From positions 1-64,000 of the forward strand of contig DASYCE010000013.1 of NCBI GenBank assembly GCA_036500345.1: 64,000 nucleotides of DNA. The letters run 5' to 3'. This stretch comes from Gemmatimonadales bacterium. Lineage in GTDB: Bacteria > Gemmatimonadota > Gemmatimonadetes > Gemmatimonadales > GWC2-71-9. The notes beneath the pieces are model-generated. The model saw only the letters and a list, made by a program, of their open reading frames with translations. It was not told the origin of the DNA and ran no database searches. Made by a program: the position numbers and the translations under genes. Shown here in pieces: positions 37,249 to 44,793 of the stretch; within the stretch, counting starts at the first letter, position 1; every line of letters starts with the position of its first letter.

Positions 37249-38066
37249 CGCGCGCGGGCCAGGAGATCGTCGCGCGACTCGCGACGGTGCATCGCAACGG
37301 CGGCACCGTGGTGATCCTCCTCGATTACGACGGCACCCTCACGCCGATCGTGGCCGACCCGCGCCTCGCCGTCCTCGATCCAGCGCGGCGCGAACTCCTC
37401 GCGGCGCTCGCCGCGATTCCGCGGGTCGCAGTCGGCGTGATCAGCGGACGGATGCTGGTGCAGCTGCAGGATTTTGTCGGCGTCCCGGGTCTCTATTATG
37501 TCGGCACCGGTGGGATGGAGATCGATCTCCTCGGCCGCCGGGTGCACCACCCGGCCGAACGGGAATGCGGCGAACTGATCGACACCGTCGCGCGGCAGCT
37601 GCAATCGCTGCAGGATCAGTGGGTCGGTTCGTGGATCGAGCGAAAGCCGGTCGGCATCACCATCCACTATCGCGGTGTTGCCGCTGACGCGAGGCCGCGC
37701 TTTCTCGCGGCAGTCGACACCACGCTGGCGCCGTGGATGCCGCAGCTCTCGCTGCTCGGCGGGCCGATGGCGCTCGAAGTCCTGCCGCGACTCGGATGGA
37801 ACAAGGGGAACGCGGTCGAGATCATCCTCGATCACATCGACGGCGCGCTGACAATGCCGATCTACGTGGGAGATGAAGCGAACGACGGCCACGCCTTCGC
37901 GGCAGTGATTGCTGCCGGTGGCCTGGCCGTCGGTGTCGGAGCCCAGGCGCCGGGGGCGGCCTCGTACTGGCTGGCCGATCCCGACGCGCTCCGTGACCTC
38001 CTCGGCGAGCTGCGAAGCGCGCTCGCCGCGGATCGCTCTAGCTCTTCATCGCCATCGCGTCGTTGA
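37245..38066 (+). CDS. otsB: Trehalose-6-phosphate phosphatase
   Basis: A 273-residue HAD-family phosphatase that dephosphorylates trehalose-6-phosphate. Motif I is LLDYDGTLTPIV (nucleophile Asp27, general acid Asp29). The motif VISGRMLVQLQDFVG follows, and motif IV/Mg site lies in PIYVGDEANDGHAF. The cap domain lies between. ATG 37245 overlaps the otsA stop by 4 nt. The final ~10 codons (SSSSPSRR) overlap, on the opposite strand, the end of the peroxiredoxin gene, so the C-terminal tail is probably non-essential. It completes the OtsA/OtsB route beside the TreT route in the same operon. Confidence 0.93.
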   Translation: MTRAGQEIVARLATVHRNGGTVVILLDYDGTLTPIVADPRLAVLDPARRELLAALAAIPRVAVGVISGRMLVQLQDFVGVPGLYYVGTGGMEIDLLGRRVHHPAERECGELIDTVARQLQSLQDQWVGSWIERKPVGITIHYRGVAADARPRFLAAVDTTLAPWMPQLSLLGGPMALEVLPRLGWNKGNAVEIILDHIDGALTMPIYVGDEANDGHAFAAVIAAGGLAVGVGAQAPGAASYWLADPDALRDLLGELRSALAADRSSSSSPSRR

Positions 38067-38610
38067 TCGCCCGGCCGAGGGCGGCATATGCCATCGGGTC
38101 GATCACGTTGAACGCCGACACGTAGGTCACCTTTCCATTCGGTGCGACCACGAAGACAAATCGACGCTCGTAATTTCCCTGGGCAGGCCAGGTGCCGTAC
38201 TCGTGGCCCGCTTCGCCGGCTGCGTCGGAGAGGAAGGTGAACTGGAAATGCGCTTCGGCCGCCCACGAATTGAGGTCCGCCGGCGGATCCGAACTCACGG
38301 CGAGAAGGCGGACTCCCTTGCCCGCGTGGAAGAGCGAGTCGTACTCGTCGCGGTAGGTCTCCATCTGCTTGGTGCAGCCGCTGCTCCGCTGCTTGGGGAA
38401 GAACGCGATCACCACGGTCTGTCCCTTGAGACTGGACAGCTTGAGCGGTGTCGAATCGATTCCCTTCGCATTCGCCGCCGTCAGGGAGAAATCCGGCGCC
38501 ATGTCGCCGACCTTCGGCATGTTGGCCGGGGGCGCCGCCATCTGCTGCGCCATGAGTCCCGCCGGCATCAGGAGTGCTGCAGCTGCCAGTGTGTAAATCG
38601 TGGTGCGCAT
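38038..38610 (-). CDS. Exported AhpC/TSA-type peroxiredoxin
   Basis: A 190-residue thioredoxin-fold protein with a signal peptide (MRTTIYTLAAAALLMPAGLM, cleavage near AQQ). The core opens VGDMAPDFSLTAANAKG and has the peroxidatic Cys79 in FFPKQRSSGCTKQ, in the position used by Bcp/PrxQ proteins. It contains no other cysteine in the mature part, so it would act as a 1-Cys peroxiredoxin needing an external reductant. It likely detoxifies peroxides in the periplasm. It lies 1 nt downstream of the PQQ-type dehydrogenase gene and is co-transcribed with it. Its 3' end overlaps otsB by 29 nt on opposite strands. Confidence 0.88.
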   Translation of the reverse strand: MRTTIYTLAAAALLMPAGLMAQQMAAPPANMPKVGDMAPDFSLTAANAKGIDSTPLKLSSLKGQTVVIAFFPKQRSSGCTKQMETYRDEYDSLFHAGKGVRLLAVSSDPPADLNSWAAEAHFQFTFLSDAAGEAGHEYGTWPAQGNYERRFVFVVAPNGKVTYVSAFNVIDPMAYAALGRAINDAMAMKS

Positions 38611-38611
38611 G

Positions 38612-39853
38612 CTATTGCCTCGCGTTCGTGGGAACTACGCGCCAGATCTTGCCGGCGCCATCGGAACCAATGTAGAGCGCGCTTCCATCGGGAGCCATCG
38701 CCACCGCACTTATACGGGCATCGGTCCCCGCACCCTGCGCGAATGTCGAGTAGGTGCCGACCGCCTTCCCCCTCTTGAACGGAATGAAGACGAGCCGGTA
38801 TCCGGCCTGCGGCAGCGGCGCGCGGTTCCATGATCCATGGAAGGCGAGGAACGCACCACCGGTGTACTCCGCTCCAAAGTTCGCGTTCGGTACGAAGGCG
38901 AGCATCATTGGCGCCCAGTGGCCCGGAAAGCCGATCGCCGGCTGCGTCTTGCCGGCGCAATCGCCCTGCTTGATCCCGTCGCCGCCATACTCCGGTGCCT
39001 GCACCTTCTTCCTGGTGATCGGGTCGAAGTAGCAGTATGGCCAGCCATAGTCCGCGCCCTTCGGGACCGGCCCGAATTCCTCGGCCGGCTTCTCGGCGTT
39101 GTCCTCGTTGGAGAAGCCCCAGTTGTCGCCGAGCTGGTCGCGCCCGTGAATGGCGGCCCAGAGTTCTCCGGTCTGCGGATTGATCGCCAGCGCCTCGGCG
39201 TTGCGCATGCCGAACCCCCAGTGCTCGCCGGTTGCGGGCGTCTGTCCCGGTTTCCGCGAGTCATAGCGCCAGACGCCGCCGCGCATGTCGCGTTCCTTGC
39301 AGGGATTGATTCCGGGAACGTGGGCGGTGCGGTCCTTCTCCTGACATGAATTCGTCGCCGATCCGTGATCGACGAAGAGCGAGCCGTCCTTCCCGAGCGC
39401 CATCGTCTTGGCCGGGTGATTCCCGCCGACCGGGAGTCCGGTGATGATCGCGGTCCCTCCATCGCTCGGCGTGAGCGATCCCGGCTGCCAGGAGAACCGT
39501 ACCACCTTGTCGTTCGGCGAGAAGAAGATCGCGTCGGAGCTGAGTGCCACGCCGGTCCCCGCGCCGAATGATTCGCCGAAGGTCACCATGCTATCGGAAT
39601 GGCCATCGTGGTCGCGATCACGGAGCGCGGTGACGCCGGGGCGCCGCTGCATTCCGGCAAAGACGTCGCCGTTGGGCGCGACGACAATGTTGCGCACGCC
39701 GGGCACTGACGCGAAGACGGTGGCACAAAACCCCTTGGGGAGGGTCAGGCCGCCGTTGTTGGCGTCGCATGCCGGCGGCGGCGAGGGTCGATGGGCGGCG
39801 AGGGCGGCGGCCGCGATGACAGGGACAACCAGAAGAGCGAGACGTCGATGCAT
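38612..39853 (-). CDS. PQQ-dependent sugar dehydrogenase-like (sorbosone dehydrogenase family) protein
   Basis: A 413-residue exported beta-propeller protein of the soluble glucose/sorbosone dehydrogenase group. After the signal peptide come [51 protein letters not shown] and [19 protein letters not shown]. Then come [10 protein letters not shown] and [18 protein letters not shown], all family hallmarks. Several cysteines in the insert around [18 protein letters not shown] may form disulfides. It would oxidise a sugar or aldehyde in the periplasm using PQQ, but no PQQ synthesis gene is present in this window. ATG 39853 begins the signal peptide; a further upstream start would overlap the ettA promoter region. 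Confidence 0.85.
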   Translation of the reverse strand: MHRRLALLVVPVIAAAALAAHRPSPPPACDANNGGLTLPKGFCATVFASVPGVRNIVVAPNGDVFAGMQRRPGVTALRDRDHDGHSDSMVTFGESFGAGTGVALSSDAIFFSPNDKVVRFSWQPGSLTPSDGGTAIITGLPVGGNHPAKTMALGKDGSLFVDHGSATNSCQEKDRTAHVPGINPCKERDMRGGVWRYDSRKPGQTPATGEHWGFGMRNAEALAINPQTGELWAAIHGRDQLGDNWGFSNEDNAEKPAEEFGPVPKGADYGWPYCYFDPITRKKVQAPEYGGDGIKQGDCAGKTQPAIGFPGHWAPMMLAFVPNANFGAEYTGGAFLAFHGSWNRAPLPQAGYRLVFIPFKRGKAVGTYSTFAQGAGTDARISAVAMAPDGSALYIGSDGAGKIWRVVPTNARQ

Positions 39854-39990
39854 GGGCCCCAACCGGGTCAGGAGTAAAGGCGCAGACGGTGCCACGGCGC
39901 GCAGGGAGACCGGCCCCAAAGATATCGGTGCACTGGCGGCGCATCGCGTGCCCTCGCCCCGGCGCCGGGAACCACTATGTTCTCTCCCCC

Positions 39991-41667
39991 ATGGCCGGCG
40001 AATACATCTTCACGATGCGGGACCTGCGCAAGATCGTCCCGCCGCAGCGCGAGATCCTCAAGGGGATCTCCCTCTCGTTCTACCCCGGCGCCAAGATCGG
40101 CGTCATCGGCTCGAACGGGTCCGGGAAGTCGACGCTTCTCAAGATCATGGCGGGTGTCGACCAGGACTTCCTCGGCGAAGCGAAGCCGATGGACGGGGTC
40201 CGCATCGGCTACCTCCCGCAGGAGCCCGCCCTCGACGCGTCCAAGACGGTGCGCGGCAACGTCGAGGAGGCGCTGCAGCCGATCCGCGACCTGCTGACCC
40301 AGTTCGAGGCGATCAGCGCAAAGTTCGCCGAGCCGATGGACGACGACGCGATGCAGACCTTGCTCGACAAGCAGGCGTCACTGCAGGACCGGATCGATGC
40401 TGCCAACGCCTGGGAACTCGATCACACCATCGACATCGCGATGGACGCCTTGCGTCTCCCGCCGGGCGATGCCGATGTCGCGCATCTGTCGGGCGGCGAG
40501 AAGCGCCGGACCGCGCTCTGCCGGCTGCTCCTCTCGAAGCCCGACATGCTGCTGCTCGACGAACCGACCAACCATCTCGATGCCGAATCAGTGGCGTGGC
40601 TCGAACGGTATCTCAAGGAGTTCCCGGGAACGGTCGTGGCGATCACGCACGACCGCTACTTCCTCGACAACGCCGCGGCGTGGATCCTCGAACTCGATCG
40701 CGGCGCCGGCGTCCCGTGGAAGGGGAACTATTCCTCGTGGCTCGAGCAGAAGGAGAAGAAGCTCGAGGTCGAGGAAAAGCAGGCGTCGGCGCACCGTCGG
40801 ACGCTCGAGCGCGAGCTCGAATGGGTGCGGATGTCACCGCGCGCGCGCCAGGCGAAGAACAAGGCGCGTCTCTCCGCGTACGATGCCCTCGTCGCCGAAG
40901 AGGAGAAGGCCGACGACAAGGCGCATGAGATCCTGATTCCCCCCGCGCCGCGCCTCGGCGACGAAGTGGTGATTGCGAAGAAGCTGACCAAGGGATTCGG
41001 CGACCGGCTGCTCTTCGACCAGCTCGATTTCTCGTTGCCGCGCAGCGGGATCGTCGGCGTGATCGGCCCGAACGGCGCGGGCAAGACGACGCTCTTCCGG
41101 ATGATCGTGGGCCAGGAGCAGGCCGACGGCGGCGAACTCGTGGTCGGCAAGACGGTGCAGCCGGCGTACGTCGATCAGTCGCGCGAGGCGCTCGACGGCG
41201 ACAAGACCGTCTACGAAGAGATCGCCGGCGGCCTCGACTCGCTGCAGTTCGGCAACCGGTCGATCAACTCACGCGCCTATTGCGGCTGGTTCGGCTTCCG
41301 CGGCAGCGATCAGCAGAAGAAGGTCGGCTTGATGTCCGGCGGTGAGCGCAACCGGCTGCATCTCGCCAAGCTGCTCAAGGCCGGCGGCAATCTTCTTCTC
41401 CTCGACGAACCGACCAACGATCTCGACGTCGACACGCTGCGGGCGCTCGAGGATGCCCTGCTCACCTTCTCCGGGTGCGCCGTGGTGATCTCCCACGATC
41501 GCTGGTTTCTCGACCGGATCGCAACGCACATTCTCGCCTTCGAAGGCGATTCCGAGGTGGTCTGGTTCGAAGGGAACTACCAGGACTACGCCGCCGATTA
41601 CCGCAAGCGCAAGGGTGTCGCGGTCGACCAGCCCCACCGGATCAAGTACCGCAAACTGACGCGGTAG
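39991..41667 (+). CDS. ettA: Energy-dependent translational throttle protein EttA (ABC-F)
   Basis: A 558-residue ABC-F ATPase, almost exactly the 555 residues of E. coli EttA. Both nucleotide-binding domains are complete: Walker [14 protein letters not shown] and [13 protein letters not shown], signatures [13 protein letters not shown] and [13 protein letters not shown], and Walker [13 protein letters not shown] and [12 protein letters not shown]. The EttA arm (about residues 95-135) and the interdomain linker with the basic run [17 protein letters not shown] are present. It gates entry of the ribosome into elongation in response to the ADP/ATP ratio, binding the E site. A TATGTT string (39977-39982) 8 nt before the ATG could be a -10, which would make the transcript leaderless. 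Confidence 0.95.
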   Translation: MAGEYIFTMRDLRKIVPPQREILKGISLSFYPGAKIGVIGSNGSGKSTLLKIMAGVDQDFLGEAKPMDGVRIGYLPQEPALDASKTVRGNVEEALQPIRDLLTQFEAISAKFAEPMDDDAMQTLLDKQASLQDRIDAANAWELDHTIDIAMDALRLPPGDADVAHLSGGEKRRTALCRLLLSKPDMLLLDEPTNHLDAESVAWLERYLKEFPGTVVAITHDRYFLDNAAAWILELDRGAGVPWKGNYSSWLEQKEKKLEVEEKQASAHRRTLERELEWVRMSPRARQAKNKARLSAYDALVAEEEKADDKAHEILIPPAPRLGDEVVIAKKLTKGFGDRLLFDQLDFSLPRSGIVGVIGPNGAGKTTLFRMIVGQEQADGGELVVGKTVQPAYVDQSREALDGDKTVYEEIAGGLDSLQFGNRSINSRAYCGWFGFRGSDQQKKVGLMSGGERNRLHLAKLLKAGGNLLLLDEPTNDLDVDTLRALEDALLTFSGCAVVISHDRWFLDRIATHILAFEGDSEVVWFEGNYQDYAADYRKRKGVAVDQPHRIKYRKLTR

Positions 41668-41686
41668 CCGCGCGCGCCGGGTCGCA

Positions 41687-41742
41687 CTCCCCTAGATGTT
41701 CTGAGGAAGCAACGGTATACTCCCTTAGCGCATCTAAGGGAG
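41687..41742 (+). promoter_or_regulatory. Two tandem 23-bp dyad operators flanking a -10 element (probable PadR sites)
   Basis: The downstream dyad (41720-41742) is a perfect 9-bp inverted repeat, CTCCCTTAG and CTAAGGGAG, around a 5-nt spacer. The upstream dyad (41687-41709) has the same 9-5-9 geometry, CTCCCCTAG and CTGAGGAAG, matching 15 of the 18 arm bases. The two are 33 bp apart, about three helical turns. A TATACT -10 element (41716-41721) lies between them, and the second dyad covers the expected transcription start. The second dyad ends 1 nt before the padR ATG. Autorepression by the PadR protein is the obvious reading. Confidence 0.7.
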
Positions 41743-41743
41743 C

Positions 41744-42100
41744 ATGCCCGTGGCCAATGATTCCATCGACCTCCTGCAGGGGTCACTCGACCTCCTGGTC
41801 CTCAAGACCCTCTCGTGGGGCCCGATGCACGGGTTCGGCATCGCGCGCTGGCTGCGGCAGCTGACCGACGACGCGCTGCAGGTGGAAGAGGGATCGCTCT
41901 ATCCGGCGCTCTACCGGATGGAGAACAAGGGGTGGATCGCTTCGGAATGGCGCGTCACCGAAAACAATCGGCGCGCCAAGTACTACCGGCTTACTCCTGC
42001 CGGCCGGCGCCACCTCACCGCCCAATCGAACCAGTGGCTCCGCTTTGCCGGGTTGATGATCGAAGTCCTCGGCATGCGCGAGCAACCTGCACCGCAATGA
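41744..42100 (+). CDS. PadR family transcriptional regulator
   Basis: A 118-residue winged-helix repressor of the short PadR-s2 type. The DNA-binding domain contains DLLQGSLDLLVLKTLSWGPMHGFGI, then LQVEEGSLYPALYRMENKGWI, and the wing RRAKYYRLTPAGRRHL. The dimerisation helix is short. ATG 41744 or GTG 41750 could be the start; the right arm of the operator (AAGGGAG) is 1 nt from the ATG but 7 nt from the GTG, so the GTG may be used. It overlaps the permease gene by 4 nt. Such PadR-permease pairs are repeated many times in Acidobacteria and Gemmatimonadota genomes. Confidence 0.93.
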   Translation: MPVANDSIDLLQGSLDLLVLKTLSWGPMHGFGIARWLRQLTDDALQVEEGSLYPALYRMENKGWIASEWRVTENNRRAKYYRLTPAGRRHLTAQSNQWLRFAGLMIEVLGMREQPAPQ

Positions 42101-44754
42101 ACCTCGGCCGGCGGATCGTCCACCTCTGGCGACGCGACACCGACGTCGAGATCGCCGAGGAGTTGCGATTCCATCTCGACGCGACGGCGGACGAGGAAGT
42201 CGCCCGCGGGATGACGCCGACTGCGGCACGCGCTGCCGCCACACGGCGGTTCGGCGATCTGACCACGATCACTCACACGCTTGCTTCGTTGAGAGAAGAG
42301 GGAGATCGGATCATGGGACGCAAGGAATGGTTCGAAGCGCTGGCGCAGGATGCCCGATTCGGCGCGCGCCAGTTGCGCAAGCATCCCGGCTTCAGTGCGG
42401 TGGCGCTGCTGACCCTGGCGCTCGGGATCGGTGCGAGCACCGCGATTTTCTCTCTGGTCTACTGCGTCCTGTTGCGCCCGTTGCCGTATCAGGACGCCGA
42501 TCGCGTCGTTTCGCTCGGTCAGGTGCTGACCTCCGGCGACGCACAGCGGTACGTGCCGGTGCCGAACTTCCTCGCGTGGGAAGCGCAGAACCGCACGCTG
42601 AGCGCGATCGGTGCCACCGACCAGCGCTCGATGACGTTGACCGGCCACGGCGACCCGTTGCGACTGCGCGGCAATAACGCGACGTCGGGGTACTGGCGCG
42701 CTGCGTACCTGCCGCCGCGACTCGGCCGCTACTACGACGCGACGACGGATCACCCGGGATCGAGTCACGTGGTTGTCCTGTCTTACGCGACCTGGCAGAC
42801 TGCGTTCGGCGGCGACACGACGATCGTCGGCCAGCTGATCCATCTCGACGGTGAACCGTACACCGTGGTGGCGGTCGCACCAGACGCCTTCTCGACAACC
42901 ACCAACGGACCGGCGTTCTGGACGCCGCTCGCCCCGTCGCCCGACGACGCCGTGCGGTGGGGCGACCACGAGTTGACCGTCACTGGCCGGCTCAAGCCGG
43001 GGGTCACGCCCGTCGCAGCGGCCGCCGATCTCGGGCGAATCGAAACCGCCGCACGGGTGGCGCATCCGGACGACGGGCTCACCGGTGCCATCGCAGTGCA
43101 GCCGCTCCTCGACGCGACGGTCGGCGTCACGAATCAGCGACAGCTGCTGATCCTCCTCGCCGCCGTCGGGCTGGTGCTGCTGATCGCGTGCGGCAACGTG
43201 GCGAACCTGCTGCTGGCGCGAGCGGTGGCGCGGCGCGGTGAAATCACGGTTCGCCGCGCGCTCGGAGCCGGGCGTCGGCGCCTCGTCCGCCAGCTGATGA
43301 TCGAGAGCGGCATCCTCGCCGCAGGTGGGGTGGTTCTCGGCGTGGGTGTCGCAGCGCTGGGGCTGCGCCTCCTGCTCGCCAACGCGCCGGCTGGAGTGCC
43401 GAGACTCAAGGATGCGTCGCTCGACACGCCGGCACTCCTCTTCGCGATCGGCGTCGCGGCACTGTCGGCGCTGCTCTTCGGGCTGATGCCGGCGCTGCAG
43501 GCGGCCGGTCGCGATCTCCAGACGACGATCCGTGAAAGCGGGCGCGACAGCCGCGGTGGGCGCGATCCGCTGCGCCGCGGGCTGATCGTGGCAGAGATTG
43601 CCCTCGCGCTGGTGTTGCTCACTGGCGCGGGCCTGCTGCTGCGCAGCGCAGCACGGATGCACGCCGAACCGACCGGCTTCGTTGCGGGAAATCTGCTGAC
43701 GGCGCGCGTGGCGTTGCCGGAAAGCCAGTACGCGACGGATGCCGCCGTGGTGGCGGGGTTCAATCAGGTCCTGACACGGGTCCGCGCCGTTCCCGGTGTT
43801 GCGTCGGCGGCGTTCATCTCGCGGGTGCCGATCGGCGCCGGCGGTGCCGATTGTACCGTTGCGCCGGCGGAGCGGCCCTACGAGTCAGCGTCGGGAGTTG
43901 ACGCGGATTTCCGCAGCGTCTCGGATCGCTACTTCAGCACGATGGAGTCGCCAGTCCTCCGCGGCCGCGCCATTGCTGCCGCCGATGATGCGACCGCACC
44001 ACCGGTCGTGATGATCAATGCGTCGCTGGCGGCCAAGCTGTTCGGCAACGCCGATCCGATCGGACGGCAGGTCCGTCATTGCATCGGACTCGGCAACGGC
44101 TATTCCAATAACACCGTGCGCACGGTGGTCGGCGTCTTCGCCGACGTCCGGGCCAACGGCCTCGATCAGGAGCCGGTCGATCAGGTCTTCTATCCGGTCG
44201 CACAGTTCTACGAACGGCAGATGACGCTGGTCGTTCGGGGATCGGTGCCGGTCACCTCGCTGGTGCCGTCGCTGCGGCGTGCGATCGCGGCCGTCGATCC
44301 GCAGCTGCCGCTCGCCGCGCCGATCACCATGGGTGACGTGATCAGGCAGTCGACCGCGGTATCGCGCTTCACCATGCTCCTGCTGCTGGTCCTCGGCGTG
44401 AGCGGTCTCTGCCTGGCCGCGACCGGCATCTACGGTGTGGTGTCGTACCAGGTCGCCCAGCGGGTGCAGGAGATGGGGATCCGCCTCGCACTTGGCGCCA
44501 CGCCGGGTCAGGTCCGCGGCCTCGTGCTGCGCAACGGCTTCACCACGGCGCTGATCGGCGTCGCGATCGGGGAGGCGGCGGCGGTGGTCGGAACGCGGGC
44601 ACTGCGCGGGCTGGTGTACGGCATCACGACCCGGGACCCGGTGACGTTCGTGTCGGTGGGCGGCGTGCTGGCGTTGACAGCCGTGGTGGCGAGCATCGCG
44701 CCGGCGCTGCGCGCCACGCGGATCGACCCGGTCAAGGCGCTGCGCGGGGAGTAA
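42097..44754 (+). CDS. ADOP-type orphan permease (duplicated MacB_PCD/FtsX)
   Basis: An 885-residue membrane protein of the acidobacterial duplicated orphan permease type. It begins with a cytoplasmic prefix (RRDTDVEIAEELRFHLDATA, RGMTPTAARAAATRRFGD). Two MacB_PCD/FtsX units follow, with membrane helices near residues 95-120 (HPGFSAVALLTLALGIGAS), 350-450, 495-515 and 750-880. The typical FtsX string VLLIACGNVANLLLARAVARRGE and the C-terminal ELGIRLALGA-like QEMGIRLALGATPGQVRG are present. No ABC ATPase is adjacent, as usual for this family. Function is unknown; export of peptides or macrolides by analogy with MacB is speculative. Controlled by the coupled PadR. Confidence 0.9.
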   Translation: MNLGRRIVHLWRRDTDVEIAEELRFHLDATADEEVARGMTPTAARAAATRRFGDLTTITHTLASLREEGDRIMGRKEWFEALAQDARFGARQLRKHPGFSAVALLTLALGIGASTAIFSLVYCVLLRPLPYQDADRVVSLGQVLTSGDAQRYVPVPNFLAWEAQNRTLSAIGATDQRSMTLTGHGDPLRLRGNNATSGYWRAAYLPPRLGRYYDATTDHPGSSHVVVLSYATWQTAFGGDTTIVGQLIHLDGEPYTVVAVAPDAFSTTTNGPAFWTPLAPSPDDAVRWGDHELTVTGRLKPGVTPVAAAADLGRIETAARVAHPDDGLTGAIAVQPLLDATVGVTNQRQLLILLAAVGLVLLIACGNVANLLLARAVARRGEITVRRALGAGRRRLVRQLMIESGILAAGGVVLGVGVAALGLRLLLANAPAGVPRLKDASLDTPALLFAIGVAALSALLFGLMPALQAAGRDLQTTIRESGRDSRGGRDPLRRGLIVAEIALALVLLTGAGLLLRSAARMHAEPTGFVAGNLLTARVALPESQYATDAAVVAGFNQVLTRVRAVPGVASAAFISRVPIGAGGADCTVAPAERPYESASGVDADFRSVSDRYFSTMESPVLRGRAIAAADDATAPPVVMINASLAAKLFGNADPIGRQVRHCIGLGNGYSNNTVRTVVGVFADVRANGLDQEPVDQVFYPVAQFYERQMTLVVRGSVPVTSLVPSLRRAIAAVDPQLPLAAPITMGDVIRQSTAVSRFTMLLLLVLGVSGLCLAATGIYGVVSYQVAQRVQEMGIRLALGATPGQVRGLVLRNGFTTALIGVAIGEAAAVVGTRALRGLVYGITTRDPVTFVSVGGVLALTAVVASIAPALRATRIDPVKALRGE

Positions 44755-44761
44755 TCGGCGG

Positions 44762-44767
44762 TATCTT
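44762..44767 (+). promoter_or_regulatory. Candidate -10 element of the S9D peptidase gene
   Basis: TATCTT, 26 nt before the GTG start at 44794, in the 39-nt gap behind the permease gene. It matches the elements upstream of acnA, glgP and the N-carbamoylputrescine amidase gene. No -35 element was recognised. Confidence 0.3.
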
Positions 44768-44793
44768 CAGGGATCCGCCACAGGAGTCGTTCG

